Source: Novosphingobium resinovorum (lineage in GTDB: Bacteria; Pseudomonadota; Alphaproteobacteria; Sphingomonadales; Sphingomonadaceae). Taken from it: DNA of 64,000 nt. The position numbers and the translations under genes are program-made. How positions within the stretch are numbered: position 1 is the stretch's first letter; each line of letters begins with the position of its first letter. Positions 54,404-63,579 of this stretch are shown here, one piece after another. The DNA is taken from NCBI RefSeq assembly GCF_001742225.1, contig NZ_CP017078.1:1-64000 (forward strand). The letters run 5' to 3'. Below the pieces are notes generated by a model. That model saw nothing but the letters and a program-made list of their open reading frames with translations. It was not told the origin of the DNA and ran no database searches.

Positions 54404-55321
54404 ATGCCCCTTATTGGTTACGCCCGCGTATCTACCGACGAACAGGATACCTTCGCGCAACTCACTGAGCTCCGGCGCGCCGGCTGCACGACCATATTCG
54501 AGGACCGGGCCAGCGGCGCTAGCCGGAGCAGACCAAAACTAGCCAACGCGCTCGCAGCGGTAGGGCAGGGGGACACCCTTGTGGTTGTGCGGATTGATCG
54601 CCTCGCACGATCGTTGTCGCATTTGCTGGAAATGGTCGAAGCGCTTCGTGAGAAGGGCGCGTATTTTCGCTCGATCAACGATCCGATCGACACCAGCAGC
54701 CCGCAAGGCATGCTGATGACACAGATGCTTGGCGCCTTTGCAGAGTTCGAACGGGCGCTTATTCGCGAGCGTACGCGCGCCGGCCTCAAGGCGGCTGTCG
54801 CGCGCGGCGCTAAGCCGGGAAATCCGAAAATGCGCGCACGGGATCCGTCAGCAATCGATAACTTGCGTCACAGCCTGAGGGAAAAGCATCTCCACGAACT
54901 GATTGATGGCCGGCGGGGTTGGCTGCCGCTCGTTGAGCGCTTGCGGCCGCAGTTGCCTTGGGCGTTGGTGTTGCGGCACATTCGGACGCTCAAGCCCCCG
55001 GTGCGCTCGTTTTCTGAACGCACGCTGGTGAAGGCGTGCCGAACGCTTGTTGATGCAGGGTACGCAGATCCTGTGATCCTTGAAACGGCGCCGCGCCTTT
55101 CGCGTGATAGCCGCGTTGCTCTACTTGTCGCCGACAAGCTCAGAACTGAGCCAAACGCCACGCTGCGCGGCATTGCGGCTTGGTTGAGTAAGGATTTGCG
55201 AGAGCCAACCCCGCGAGGGGGGATGCAATGGTCACCTGAGGGCGTGAGACGCATCATCGCCCAGGCCCAAGGTCTAGGCGTTCTTCCTAATAGGTCGCCG
55301 GCCCAGGAGATTGGCGAATGA
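54404..55321 (+). CDS. Serine recombinase (resolvase/invertase family)
   Basis: The 305-residue protein starts MPLIGYARVSTDEQDTFAQL with the catalytic Ser10. It continues DRASGASRSRPKLANAL, VVVRIDRLARSLSHLLEMVE, and the E-helix GAFAEFERALIRERTRAGL. A long C-terminal extension beyond the usual HTH (RPQLPWALVLRHIRTLKPPV onward) sets it apart from plain Tn3 resolvases of about 185 residues. No matching transposase gene is found in the window. It may act on the repeats upstream. Confidence 0.88.
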   Translation: MPLIGYARVSTDEQDTFAQLTELRRAGCTTIFEDRASGASRSRPKLANALAAVGQGDTLVVVRIDRLARSLSHLLEMVEALREKGAYFRSINDPIDTSSPQGMLMTQMLGAFAEFERALIRERTRAGLKAAVARGAKPGNPKMRARDPSAIDNLRHSLREKHLHELIDGRRGWLPLVERLRPQLPWALVLRHIRTLKPPVRSFSERTLVKACRTLVDAGYADPVILETAPRLSRDSRVALLVADKLRTEPNATLRGIAAWLSKDLREPTPRGGMQWSPEGVRRIIAQAQGLGVLPNRSPAQEIGE

Positions 55322-56505
55322 GCGTAGAGGAGGAGCACGAAATAAGAATTCCGTTAGCGGTGCGCTGCCCGCCTCGGGCGAATCAAGCAGACCGATTCTA
55401 ACGTGATCTGGGACACCGCGTAATTGATTTAGCCACCCTCGTGCATGGTACGAAGTCGCCTTGGCGCTTCAATGCAGGAGGATGACCGATGTCGATCTAT
55501 GCAGGATTGGATGTGAGTGACAAGACGACGCATATCTGCGTGGTCGACGTCGACGGGAAGGTTTTGCGGCGCGATGTTGTCGCGAGCGATCCCGATGTTC
55601 TTGCCAAATGGCTCAACAAACATTGTACCGATCTGGCGCGCGTGGTGCTGGAGACGGGAACGCTATCGACGTTTCTGTATCATGGGCTGGTCGAGCGTGG
55701 TGTCGCGATAGAATGTATCTGCGCGCGGCACGCGAAGGGCGTCCTTTCTGCCCGCGTGAACAAGAGCGACGTCCACGACGCGGAAGGGCTTGCCCAACTG
55801 GCGCGCACCGGCTGGTACAAACGCGTCCACATGAAGGCGTCGGCCACGCATATCGACAGGGCAGCCCTCCGTATTCGCGCCCAGCTCATCACCGCGCGGA
55901 CATCCATGGCCAATCAGCTGCGTGGGCTCCTGAAGCTGTTCGGCCTGCGCATGGGCACCGCCAGAACACCGGGCCGGCGTGCCGAACGCCTGTCGGCGTT
56001 TTACGCGCAGCGCCCGGATTTGAAGGCTCTGTTTGCTCCGCTCATTGCATCCATGGAGGCTATCGAGGAGCAGCTGCGCGCATACAATCGCCTGCTCAAT
56101 GACCGGGCAAAGGCGGATGAGGTCTGCGCCCGGTTGATGAGCGTTCCAGGCGTTGGGCCGATCACCGCGCTCACCTACACCTCGACCATCGAAGATCCGC
56201 GCCGTTTTGCCAGAAGCGACGATGTCGGCGCCTATGCGGGGCTTGTGCCCCGACGCAGTCAATCGGGAGAACGCGATGTCAGCGGACATATTTCCAAGGC
56301 GGGAGATCCCATGTTGCGCAAGGCGCTCTACGAAGCGGCCAACGTCGCGCTGACTCAGGTCAAGCGGCCGTTTGCCCTTCAGGCGTGGGGCAGGAAAATG
56401 GTCGAAGCGAAGGGCGCCAAGCGTGCCAGAACGGCCGTCGCGCGGAAGCTCGCCGCATTACTTCACTCGCTTTGGCTGAACGAGACGGAGTTCCGCTGGG
56501 CCTAA
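55322..56505 (+). mobile_element. IS110-family insertion sequence (boundaries approximate)
   Basis: The single transposase gene and a leader of about 167 bp fit IS110/IS1111 elements, which lack long terminal inverted repeats. Exact ends were not determined, and the right end may extend into 56506-56864. Confidence 0.6.
55489..56505 (+). CDS. IS110-family transposase
   Basis: The 338-residue DEDD transposase has Asp in YAGLDVSDKTTHICVVD, Glu in VVLETGTLSTFLYHG, and Asp residues in RVNKSDVHDAEGLAQLAR. The C-terminal transposase_20 domain reads LMSVPGVGPITALTYTS, with the catalytic Ser in SGHISKAGDPMLRKALYEAA. It appears intact and has an AGGAGG-like site before the ATG. Confidence 0.9.
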   Translation: MSIYAGLDVSDKTTHICVVDVDGKVLRRDVVASDPDVLAKWLNKHCTDLARVVLETGTLSTFLYHGLVERGVAIECICARHAKGVLSARVNKSDVHDAEGLAQLARTGWYKRVHMKASATHIDRAALRIRAQLITARTSMANQLRGLLKLFGLRMGTARTPGRRAERLSAFYAQRPDLKALFAPLIASMEAIEEQLRAYNRLLNDRAKADEVCARLMSVPGVGPITALTYTSTIEDPRRFARSDDVGAYAGLVPRRSQSGERDVSGHISKAGDPMLRKALYEAANVALTQVKRPFALQAWGRKMVEAKGAKRARTAVARKLAALLHSLWLNETEFRWA

Positions 56506-56864
56506 ACCCAGCGTTCCTCATCCCGCTTAGCCATGCCCAGGACGATCTCGTCAGGTTTGTAGAGGGTCACACCTCGTTTGGGACTCAGAGACGTCCACCT
56601 ATTCCGCTCGGCCGCGATCATGAAGGCTCGGACAAACAGCAACCACAGCAGTCCGATGACCTCGAAGACAACCATTGGCGAACGGGAAAAAGGAAGCACA
56701 ATGCAGGAATCAATTAGACAACAATCCTGCCGTTCTCAGTTCTCTCTTGAAGCGACGGCTTATGGCTAGTGACCGGACGTTCCCTGATCGCAAGGCGCAT
56801 ACCGCGAACGACAACCTGCGCACCGACAAGATTCTTCTGGGTCCTGGATGGAGGATACGGTGCG
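56506..56864. other. Intergenic region after the insertion sequence
   Basis: About 360 bp with no supported gene. A minus-strand frame of 65 codons (56502-56699) is hydrophobic at its N-terminus but lacks a family match and a Shine-Dalgarno. The right end of the insertion sequence probably lies here. Confidence 0.35.
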
Positions 56865-57647
56865 CTATCTTGCCTGTGGCTGTAGCTGTCCCTTGCCCGG
56901 GGTCTTTCCTCGGCTAGGCCGCCAGGTACTCACCATCGCAAATGCGAGCAGAATCTCCGTGATGTCCCCCCCATAGTACATGAGTTCCGCGGCCTGCTGC
57001 AGCTGGTCAGTTGGGACCGGGATGGAAACCAGCACCCGCGCATACAACATCTGAGCCATGACGGAATGAAGGACAACGGCGATACCCAGCACAACGAGCC
57101 GCGATGGAACGGAAGGACGATCTGGGGCCGGATCGGGACCGGCGATCACCCAAGCATAAAGGCAACCGGCCACGACAAAATGGAAGTGGACCAGATAGTG
57201 CAGGGCTGGGTTCGTTATCATCCACACAAACAGCGACGTGAAATAGAGAGCCGCCATCCCACCAAGGTTGAACACGAGGGCGGTGACTGGGTTAGCCCAT
57301 AGCTTCAGCATGCGGGTTTGCAGAATACGGATCACGATCCGACTTTGTCCGACGGGCAGAGCTCGTAGCAGCAGCGTAATAGGTGCCGCCATGACGAGAC
57401 CGATCGGTGCCAGCATTCCCAGCATCAAATGCTGGAGCATGTGTTGCCGGAAATCTCCCGGCGAAAACGGAAGGAATTGGGGCAGTAATCCCCATGCCAG
57501 TATCCCGGCACCGCTCATCCACGATGCGGTGCGCCAGATGCTCCATTTTCGCTCTTTGAATGCTGCGGTCAGATAGACTGCTGTCAGCAACAGCAAGAAC
57601 CCCAATGGCACCGCCATAGACGGTCCATAAGGCGTGCCGCAGATCAT
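56865..57647 (-). CDS. ctaG: CtaG-like (caa3-type) cytochrome c oxidase assembly protein
   Basis: The 260-residue membrane protein has about seven transmembrane helices. It carries the CtaG_Cox-type motifs QHMLQHLMLGMLAPIGLVMAAP and HYLVHFHFVVAGCLYAWVIAGPD, with His for copper delivery. It follows the DUF2243 gene by 3 bp. No cytochrome c oxidase subunits are in the window, so its partner is elsewhere. Confidence 0.85.
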   Translation of the reverse strand: MICGTPYGPSMAVPLGFLLLLTAVYLTAAFKERKWSIWRTASWMSGAGILAWGLLPQFLPFSPGDFRQHMLQHLMLGMLAPIGLVMAAPITLLLRALPVGQSRIVIRILQTRMLKLWANPVTALVFNLGGMAALYFTSLFVWMITNPALHYLVHFHFVVAGCLYAWVIAGPDPAPDRPSVPSRLVVLGIAVVLHSVMAQMLYARVLVSIPVPTDQLQQAAELMYYGGDITEILLAFAMVSTWRPSRGKTPGKGQLQPQAR

Positions 57648-57650
57648 GGG

Positions 57651-58136
57651 TTAAGCGTACGAAAGATCGATTGGGGTCGACTTGCGGGCGATCATCCAAC
57701 CCAGACCGATGAAAATGACGCCCGAGGCAAGGAAGCCCATGTCCCAGAGGAACTGGTTTGGACCTGAAAGGACATGGTGGATGCCGAGCAATTGGTGATC
57801 GACCAGCCCCTCAATGAGATTGAACCAACCCCAACCGTTGAGCATCCATGCCCACAATACCGGGGAACTCCAAACCTTCCGGCGGCCTTGGGTTACCCGG
57901 GAATATAGCAGCCACAGCCCGAACAGGACCGACAGCCAGGTCACCGTATGAAAGACGCCGTCTCCCAGCGTGTTCATCTTCAGGCCGTCCACGGTATCTA
58001 CCGTGATCTTGCTACTGAACATGTGATGCCACTGGAAAACCTGATGCAGGAAGATACCATCGCAAAATCCGCCCAGGCCAATCCCAAGGATAATCCCCGG
58101 TGCCTTGACCGAGAGCGTATCGCCACTGGCAGCCAT
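57651..58136 (-). CDS. DUF2243 membrane protein
   Basis: The 161-residue protein starts MAASGDTLSVKAPGIILGIG and has four transmembrane segments. Its conserved His-rich motifs are GIFLHQVFQWHHMF, DGVFHTVTW and LIEGLVDHQLLGIHHV, as in DUF2243. It commonly neighbours CtaG-like genes and may bind copper or heme. A longer frame goes to 58193. Confidence 0.85.
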   Translation of the reverse strand: MAASGDTLSVKAPGIILGIGLGGFCDGIFLHQVFQWHHMFSSKITVDTVDGLKMNTLGDGVFHTVTWLSVLFGLWLLYSRVTQGRRKVWSSPVLWAWMLNGWGWFNLIEGLVDHQLLGIHHVLSGPNQFLWDMGFLASGVIFIGLGWMIARKSTPIDLSYA

Positions 58137-58340
58137 TCCGAGTCCTCCTGATCGATCCCTACGAGTGTGCCGCGCCATTGCAGGCGGCAACACGTTCGCT
58201 GAGCCGACATCAGCCGACTATCCTCCACAATGACTGGGGGAGAGTTGTAGTTCCTGTCGGTGGATGTTGGCGGACGAATTACCCTCGCCGCCGCCGTAGC
58301 AGGGCACGTTGCCTTCGAACGGGATCGGCCCTTCATGAAA

Positions 58341-58901
58341 TCAGTCAGGGATCAACGCAAAGCCGCGCAGTTGAAGGTTTGCCATTGTGACGAGGGCGGC
58401 GTCGTCAATTTCCACGCCGGGCAAAAGCTGATCGCTCGAGACCTCGTTCCCCACCATTGCCTGGCTGCAGACCCTGACGGAAACACCTGCAGCCTCTAGC
58501 GCGGCGATGAGCGCCGCGTTCGGATTTGAAGTCGTCGTTGCATGAGAGGCGTAGACCGCGTCGGTCGTGACGATCGGCGTCGCAGGCCCGTGGATGACGA
58601 CGACGATGTTCCCGCGCTGTGGTCGGACGCTGTCAGCCGCGAGCAAATTCAGAAATCGGGCAACTTTTTCGAGGCTGGGATTAATCTTGTCGGGCGTCAT
58701 GGCCGCTTTCGTGACGCTGAACACCACGCGGTACGTCAATTTCGGATCAGGTCGTTCCTGAGCGCCCTGGACAGGATGGACAGCACCGAAAGTCTGGACG
58801 AGCGGATGGATGGCGGGTTCCGGTGCCGCCAGCGCAGCGCTCGACGCTGCCAATGCGCAGCTGGTTGCCACCATGAAAAGCTTCTTGAGTCTAGAGGCCA
58901 C
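58341..58901 (-). CDS. Periplasmic DsrE-like protein
   Basis: The 186-residue protein has a signal peptide (FMVATSCALAASSAALA) and a DsrE-like core (YRVVFSVTKAAM, NIVVVIHGPATP, ALEAAGVSVRVCSQAMVG) with a conserved Cys that may carry sulfur. GTG 58901 is preferred because AAGGAG lies 7 nt upstream. Its place beside sulfur cluster 2 suggests a persulfide carrier role. Confidence 0.78.
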   Translation of the reverse strand: MASRLKKLFMVATSCALAASSAALAAPEPAIHPLVQTFGAVHPVQGAQERPDPKLTYRVVFSVTKAAMTPDKINPSLEKVARFLNLLAADSVRPQRGNIVVVIHGPATPIVTTDAVYASHATTTSNPNAALIAALEAAGVSVRVCSQAMVGNEVSSDQLLPGVEIDDAALVTMANLQLRGFALIPD

Positions 58902-58939
58902 AATCACACTCCTTGTTCGATCCCGGTGGTCGCCGGCAG

Positions 58940-59347
58940 CTATCCTATCCGCGCAAATACGGCAGCGGCGGTGGGCCGAGCGAGCATAGACGGGGTTGCT
59001 GACTTTCCTTCGCCCGCAACGACCCGTTCAAGTGCCAGCGCCTTATCCTCTCCGGTACCGAAGATGGCTTCTATCGAGCGCACGCACAGCGTTACGTCAT
59101 CGTTGGCGAGGCTGTAGTGTACTTGCTTCGAGGCGCGGCGCATCGTGACGACGCCTGCGCGGCGCAGCTCGGCGAGTTGCTGGCTAAGGGCAGGCTGGAT
59201 GATGCCCGTCAGTCGCTCGATCTCGCTGACGATGTGCTCGCCATTGAGGAGGAGCGACAGGATCATCAATCGCTGTGGCTGCGCGTAGATCTTGAGCTTT
59301 TCGGCTGCCGCCTCGGCCTGGGTCCGCGCCTGGTAGATCGCGCTCAT
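58940..59347 (-). CDS. ArsR-family regulator, sulfur cluster 2
   Basis: The 135-residue protein is the paralogue of the cluster 1 regulator (KLKIYAQPQRLMILSLLLNG, IIQPALSQQLAELRRAGVV). The Cys seen in cluster 1 at ILSCLLRGE is Leu here, while TLCVRSIEA keeps the second Cys. It overlaps the peroxiredoxin stop by 4 nt. Confidence 0.8.
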   Translation of the reverse strand: MSAIYQARTQAEAAAEKLKIYAQPQRLMILSLLLNGEHIVSEIERLTGIIQPALSQQLAELRRAGVVTMRRASKQVHYSLANDDVTLCVRSIEAIFGTGEDKALALERVVAGEGKSATPSMLARPTAAAVFARIG

Positions 59348-60006
59348 TGGTCGCTCTGCGTGAGGTGGAACCAGTTGGCTGGTGCAGCCCGGGTCAGTGC
59401 ATCAGCGGCGGCCTGCGAGGGCGGGAGCAGGACATCCTCACCCGGCTGCCACCCGGCGGGCGTCAGCACTGTTCCATCCTGGGTTCGCTGAAGGGCAGCG
59501 AGCATCCGGGTCATTTCGTCGACCGAACGGCCGATCGTCATCGGATACCACGTCATGGCGCGGATGATGCCTTCCGGATCAATGAAATAGGTTGCCCGGA
59601 CCGCCGAGGCGTCTGACGCGTTTTCATCGATCATGCCGTAGGCCCGGCCTACCGCCATCGAGGGATCTTCGACCACAGGGAATGCCACTTCCACGTCGAA
59701 CAGCTCCCGGATCGCTCGAAGCCAGGCAATGTGAGAATAAAGGCTGTCGACGGAGAGGCCGAGCAGGACTGCGTCCATTGCGTCGAACTCCGGCATCGCC
59801 TTGGCCAGAGCGACGAACTCGCTGGTGCAGACCGGCGTAAAGTCCGCTGGATGCGAGAAAAATACGACCCAGCGCCCGCGATATTGGTCAAGGCTGACCT
59901 CACCCTGCGTCGTGCGGGCGTGAAAATTCGGCGCGGTATCGCCGATGCGCAGCGGCCGCTGCGGTTGGCGGGGTCGATCAGCGGTGATGTCAGTCTCGTT
60001 GGCCAT
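59344..60006 (-). CDS. Peroxiredoxin (Prx6 type, single Cys), sulfur cluster 2
   Basis: The 220-residue protein has HPADFTPVCTSEF with one Cys only. The rest follows cluster 1, but ITCYP is MTWYP and the C-terminal Cys residues are absent. It is thus a classic 1-Cys peroxiredoxin. It is divergent from the MBL gene with about 95 bp between. Confidence 0.85.
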   Translation of the reverse strand: MANETDITADRPRQPQRPLRIGDTAPNFHARTTQGEVSLDQYRGRWVVFFSHPADFTPVCTSEFVALAKAMPEFDAMDAVLLGLSVDSLYSHIAWLRAIRELFDVEVAFPVVEDPSMAVGRAYGMIDENASDASAVRATYFIDPEGIIRAMTWYPMTIGRSVDEMTRMLAALQRTQDGTVLTPAGWQPGEDVLLPPSQAAADALTRAAPANWFHLTQSDQ

Positions 60007-60023
60007 ATGGCCGATTGCCCCTT

Positions 60024-60060
60024 TGTAAGATTTGACGCAACCATCTTACAGTATTACATG
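60024..60060. promoter_or_regulatory. Divergent regulatory region, cluster 2
   Basis: TGTAAGAT (60024-60031) and ATCTTACA (60043-60050) form an 8-bp inverted repeat with an 11-bp spacer. It brackets TTGACGCAAC at 60032, with TACATG 17 bp after TTGACG. The TTGACGCAAC block and spacing match cluster 1 (24968-24996), so this is a candidate ArsR operator over the MBL promoter. Confidence 0.6.
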
Positions 60061-60101
60061 TTCTATGAAAGTCTGAAATTACGAGAGTCGTGGAGGTACC
60101 A

Positions 60102-61022
60102 ATGTCCGATACCCATGTGACGGACGCGATCGTCCAGGTTTGCGCAGCACAGCTCGCGCCCACATTGAACGTGAAGAGCTTCTTCGACGATGCCAGCAGC
60201 ACGGCCAGCTACGTCGTTCACGATCCTGCGACCAAAATGGCAGCAATCATCGATAGCGTTCTCGACTTCGATGCGGCCGCAGGGCGGACGGATACGGCGT
60301 CTGCCGATGCCATCATTGAATATGTCCGCGACGAGGGGCTCACCATCGAATGGCTGCTCGAAACCCATGCCCATGCGGATCATCTTTCAGCGGCGCCCTA
60401 TCTTCAGACGCAGCTAGGCGGCACGCTCGCGATCGGCCGCGATATCATTCGCGTGCAGGAGGTATTCGGCAAACTCTTCAATGCCGGCACCGAGTTTGCG
60501 CGCGACGGCAGCGATTTCGATCGCTTGTTCGATGACGGCGACCATTTTTCGATCGGCAGCATCCCGGCGATAGCCCTGCACGTCCCGGGGCATACGCCTG
60601 CGGACATGGCTTACGTGATCGGTGACGCAGTCTTCACCGGCGATACGCTTTTCATGCCCGATTACGGGTCGGCACGCGCAGACTTCCCTGGCGGCGACGC
60701 CCGCCAACTCTACCATTCCATCAGGCGCCTCCTCAAGCTGCCGCCTGAAACCCGCCTGTTCCTTTGTCACGATTACAAGGCGGCAGGGCGCGATACGTAC
60801 GTCTGGGAGACTACGGTCGGCGCACAGCGTTCCGGCAACGTCCATGTTCATGAGGGGGTCGGCGAAGAAGAGTTCGTGGCGATGCGCACCGCTCGAGACG
60901 CTACCCTGTCCATGCCGGCGCTGATCATGCCGGCTGTACAGGTCAATATGCGAGGCGGGCACCTGCCGGCACCAGAGGCGAACGGCACCCGTTACCTCAA
61001 GATCCCGCTGGATGCGTTGTGA
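60102..61022 (+). CDS. MBL-fold hydrolase, persulfide dioxygenase-like, cluster 2
   Basis: The 306-residue protein starts MSDTHVTDAIVQVCAAQ with GGAG 6 nt upstream. Motifs ETHAHADHLSAAPYL, ALHVPGHTPADMAYVIGD and GDTLFMPDYGSARADFPGGD match cluster 1. It probably oxidises persulfide to sulfite. It overlaps the next GTG by 4 nt. Confidence 0.82.
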   Translation: MSDTHVTDAIVQVCAAQLAPTLNVKSFFDDASSTASYVVHDPATKMAAIIDSVLDFDAAAGRTDTASADAIIEYVRDEGLTIEWLLETHAHADHLSAAPYLQTQLGGTLAIGRDIIRVQEVFGKLFNAGTEFARDGSDFDRLFDDGDHFSIGSIPAIALHVPGHTPADMAYVIGDAVFTGDTLFMPDYGSARADFPGGDARQLYHSIRRLLKLPPETRLFLCHDYKAAGRDTYVWETTVGAQRSGNVHVHEGVGEEEFVAMRTARDATLSMPALIMPAVQVNMRGGHLPAPEANGTRYLKIPLDAL

Positions 61023-61459
61023 TCGCCGCCTTTCCCTCTGCGATCCCCCTTCAGGGGCTGATTGGCGGTGTGATGATCGGCCTGTCAGCGGCCATCCTCT
61101 TGCTCGGCATCGGCCGCATAGCGGGGGTGAGCGGTCTTTTTGCCAGAGCAACCGGCGCTTCAGACAGCGGCGCACCGCGAATGATCGCCTTGGCCTTTAC
61201 AGTGGGCCTTCCGATTGGGGCGTTTGTCGCGGCGAGTGTCATTCTTACGCCGATGCGTATGACTGCATCCTGGCCCCTGATCATCGTTGGAGGTTTGCTC
61301 GTCGGTTTTGGAACCCGGCTAGGTTCGGGTTGCACGAGCGGGCACGGCGTTTGCGGCATGTCGCGGCTTTCGCCGCGCTCGCTTGCCGCAACCGCGACAT
61401 TCATGGCGGCGGGCATTGCCACCGTGACGGCGATGCGGCTGATTGGTTTCGGGTCATGA
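61019..61459 (+). CDS. YeeE/YedE-family transporter half (first), cluster 2
   Basis: The 146-residue membrane protein starts at GTG 61019 (VIAAFPSAIPLQGLIGG) and has the signature GFGTRLGSGCTSGHGVCGMSR. It overlaps both neighbours by 4 nt. Unlike cluster 1, no DUF2892 gene separates it from the second half. Confidence 0.8.
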   Translation: MIAAFPSAIPLQGLIGGVMIGLSAAILLLGIGRIAGVSGLFARATGASDSGAPRMIALAFTVGLPIGAFVAASVILTPMRMTASWPLIIVGGLLVGFGTRLGSGCTSGHGVCGMSRLSPRSLAATATFMAAGIATVTAMRLIGFGS

Positions 61460-61896
61460 ACCGTCAGGTCATCATCGCGCTCGTCTGCGGTGTCCTGTTC
61501 GGCATGGGCCTCACGGTGTCGGGGATGACGGACCCAGCCCGGGTACGTGCATTCCTCGACGTATTCGCAAGCTGGGACCCCACTCTTGCCTTCGTCATGG
61601 TTGGCGCGATGATGCCCATGGCGGTGGCCTGGCGCATTGCCAAGCCACGCCGGGCACCGTTGGCCGCGGACGAATTCCACCTTCCCGCAACGCATCCGAT
61701 CGATGCGAAGCTCCTCTTGGGCGCGACATTGTTCGGCGTGGGTTGGGGGCTGGTAGGTCTCTGCCCGGGACCAGCGATTGCCGCTCTCGCGCTTCGCCCC
61801 GGTCCCGCGCTTCTGTTCGTGCTGGCCATGTTCGCCGGCGCCACCATCCATCGCTTCTTATTTTCCCGACCCTCCGCCGGCACGGCGGCTACGTAG
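61456..61896 (+). CDS. YeeE/YedE-family transporter half (DUF6691-like, second), cluster 2
   Basis: The 146-residue protein starts MNRQVIIALVCGVLFGMGL and has GLTVSGMTDPARVRAFLD, DPTLAFVMVGAMMPMA and GVGWGLVGLCPGPAIAA. A longer frame to 61012 is in overlap with the first half and is rejected. Confidence 0.8.
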   Translation: MNRQVIIALVCGVLFGMGLTVSGMTDPARVRAFLDVFASWDPTLAFVMVGAMMPMAVAWRIAKPRRAPLAADEFHLPATHPIDAKLLLGATLFGVGWGLVGLCPGPAIAALALRPGPALLFVLAMFAGATIHRFLFSRPSAGTAAT

Positions 61897-61905
61897 GAGT
61901 TTCCC

Positions 61906-63579
61906 ATGGCCATCAAGCCACTGAGTCCGACCTTTGCCGTTTCGCCGCAGCTCAGCCCTGCCGACGTGAAGCTGGCCGCCGAAATGGGCTATCGCGCGAT
62001 CGTCTCCAATCGGCCTGATGGTGAGGATGCGGGCCAACCTTCGGCAGCAGAGATGGCGGCTCTTGCAGCCCAATATGGGCTGGGCTTCGCGCATGTGCCC
62101 GCCACGTCCGGCGCAGTGACAGCGGCCGATGCCGATCGCATGCGAGACGCCCTTGCACAGCTGGATTCACCTGTTCTTGGCTTTTGCCGCAGCGGCATGC
62201 GGTCGGCGACTTTATGGGCCATGCTCGAGGCGCGATCGTCGAGAGCGGAAACAGCTCTGCAAGTGACTGGCGCCGCGGGCTATGATCTGTCGCCCCTCAG
62301 GGCGACCCTTGGCAGCATGGAGGGCAACAGCCTCGCCGGAGGAAAAACCTATGATGTGGTGATCGTCGGTGGCGGCGCCGCAGGGATCGCGACGGCCGCG
62401 AGTCTTCTGAAGCGCAACGGGAACCTCGTCATCGCGGTTGTCGATCCTGCCGAATATCATTTCTATCAGCCGGGCTGGACGATGGTCGGCGCCGGCGTCT
62501 TCACGCCCGAACAGACCCGCCATACGGAGGCGGAGGTCATGCCTGACAAGGTTGATTGGCTCCGCGTCGCAGCCACGGCGTTCAATCCCGACCAGAACAG
62601 CGTGGAGCTGGCTGACGGCCGATCGATTACTTATCGGGTCCTTGTGGCTGCGCCGGGGATCAAGCTCGCTTGGGATGCCATTCCGGGCCTGAGCGAGGCG
62701 CTAGGCAAGAATGGGGTTACATCAAACTACCGCTACGATCTGGCACCCTACACGCGCGATCTTGTCAAGCAGCTGAAAGGCGGCCGCGCGCTGTTCTCGC
62801 AGCCTCCCATGCCGATCAAATGTGCCGGTGCGCCGCAAAAGGCGATGTACCTGTCATGCGATATCTGGCGCGAGGCGGGTGTGCTGAGCGACATCGATGT
62901 CGAATTCCACAATGCCGGTGCCGTCTTGTTCGGCGTGGCCACGTACGTGCCGGCATTGATGGACTATATTCGCAAATACGGCATCGATCTTCAGCTCGAA
63001 TCCAAGCTGGTCGCTGTCGATGGGCCCAACCAGGTGGCGACGTTTGAGCGCAAGGCGATGGACGGCTCAATCGAGCGGATCGAGCGCCCGTTTGATTTCC
63101 TTCATGCCGTGCCGCCGCAGGTGGCACCGGATTTCGTCGCCAAAAGCCCGCTTGCAGCCGACTCCGGCTTTATCGATGTCGATCCTGCGACCCTGCGGCA
63201 TGTCCGCTATCCCAACGTCTTCGCACTTGGCGATGCTGCCAACACCAGCAATGCCAAGACGGCTGCCGCTGCGCGCAAGCAGGCACCGGTCGTGGCCGTG
63301 AACGTGTTGGCGGCGTTGGAAGGAAAAGAGCCAGTCGCCGATTACGACGGATATGGCTCCTGTCCGCTCACTGTCGAGCGCGGGAAAATTGTCCTTGCCG
63401 AGTTCGGCTATGGCGGCAAGCTCCTGCCCAGCTTCCCGAGCTGGCTGCTCGACGGGACCAAGCCCTCGCGAGCGGCGTGGTTCCTCAAGGAGCGCATGCT
63501 TCCACCGATCTATTGGCAAGCGATGCTCAAGGGGCGTGAGTGGATGGTGCATCCACATATGATCGGTAAAGCAGCATGA
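61906..63579 (+). CDS. sqr: DUF442-sulfide:quinone oxidoreductase fusion, cluster 2
   Basis: The 557-residue protein has the DUF442 loop FCRSGMRS, a long linker (LWAMLEARSSRAETALQVTG, then PLRATLGSMEGNS), the FAD motif VVIVGGGAAGIATAAS, PIKCAGAPQKAMYL and DGYGSCPLTV. It is about 30 residues longer than the cluster 1 copy, nearly all in the linker. DAANTS replaces DACSAS. All type II SQR Cys residues are kept, so both copies should be active. Confidence 0.9.
   Translation: MAIKPLSPTFAVSPQLSPADVKLAAEMGYRAIVSNRPDGEDAGQPSAAEMAALAAQYGLGFAHVPATSGAVTAADADRMRDALAQLDSPVLGFCRSGMRSATLWAMLEARSSRAETALQVTGAAGYDLSPLRATLGSMEGNSLAGGKTYDVVIVGGGAAGIATAASLLKRNGNLVIAVVDPAEYHFYQPGWTMVGAGVFTPEQTRHTEAEVMPDKVDWLRVAATAFNPDQNSVELADGRSITYRVLVAAPGIKLAWDAIPGLSEALGKNGVTSNYRYDLAPYTRDLVKQLKGGRALFSQPPMPIKCAGAPQKAMYLSCDIWREAGVLSDIDVEFHNAGAVLFGVATYVPALMDYIRKYGIDLQLESKLVAVDGPNQVATFERKAMDGSIERIERPFDFLHAVPPQVAPDFVAKSPLAADSGFIDVDPATLRHVRYPNVFALGDAANTSNAKTAAAARKQAPVVAVNVLAALEGKEPVADYDGYGSCPLTVERGKIVLAEFGYGGKLLPSFPSWLLDGTKPSRAAWFLKERMLPPIYWQAMLKGREWMVHPHMIGKAA

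Noticed and set aside
56502..56699. 65-codon minus-strand frame after the insertion sequence
   Set aside because: No Shine-Dalgarno, no family match and overlap with the 3' edge of the transposase gene; not enough support.
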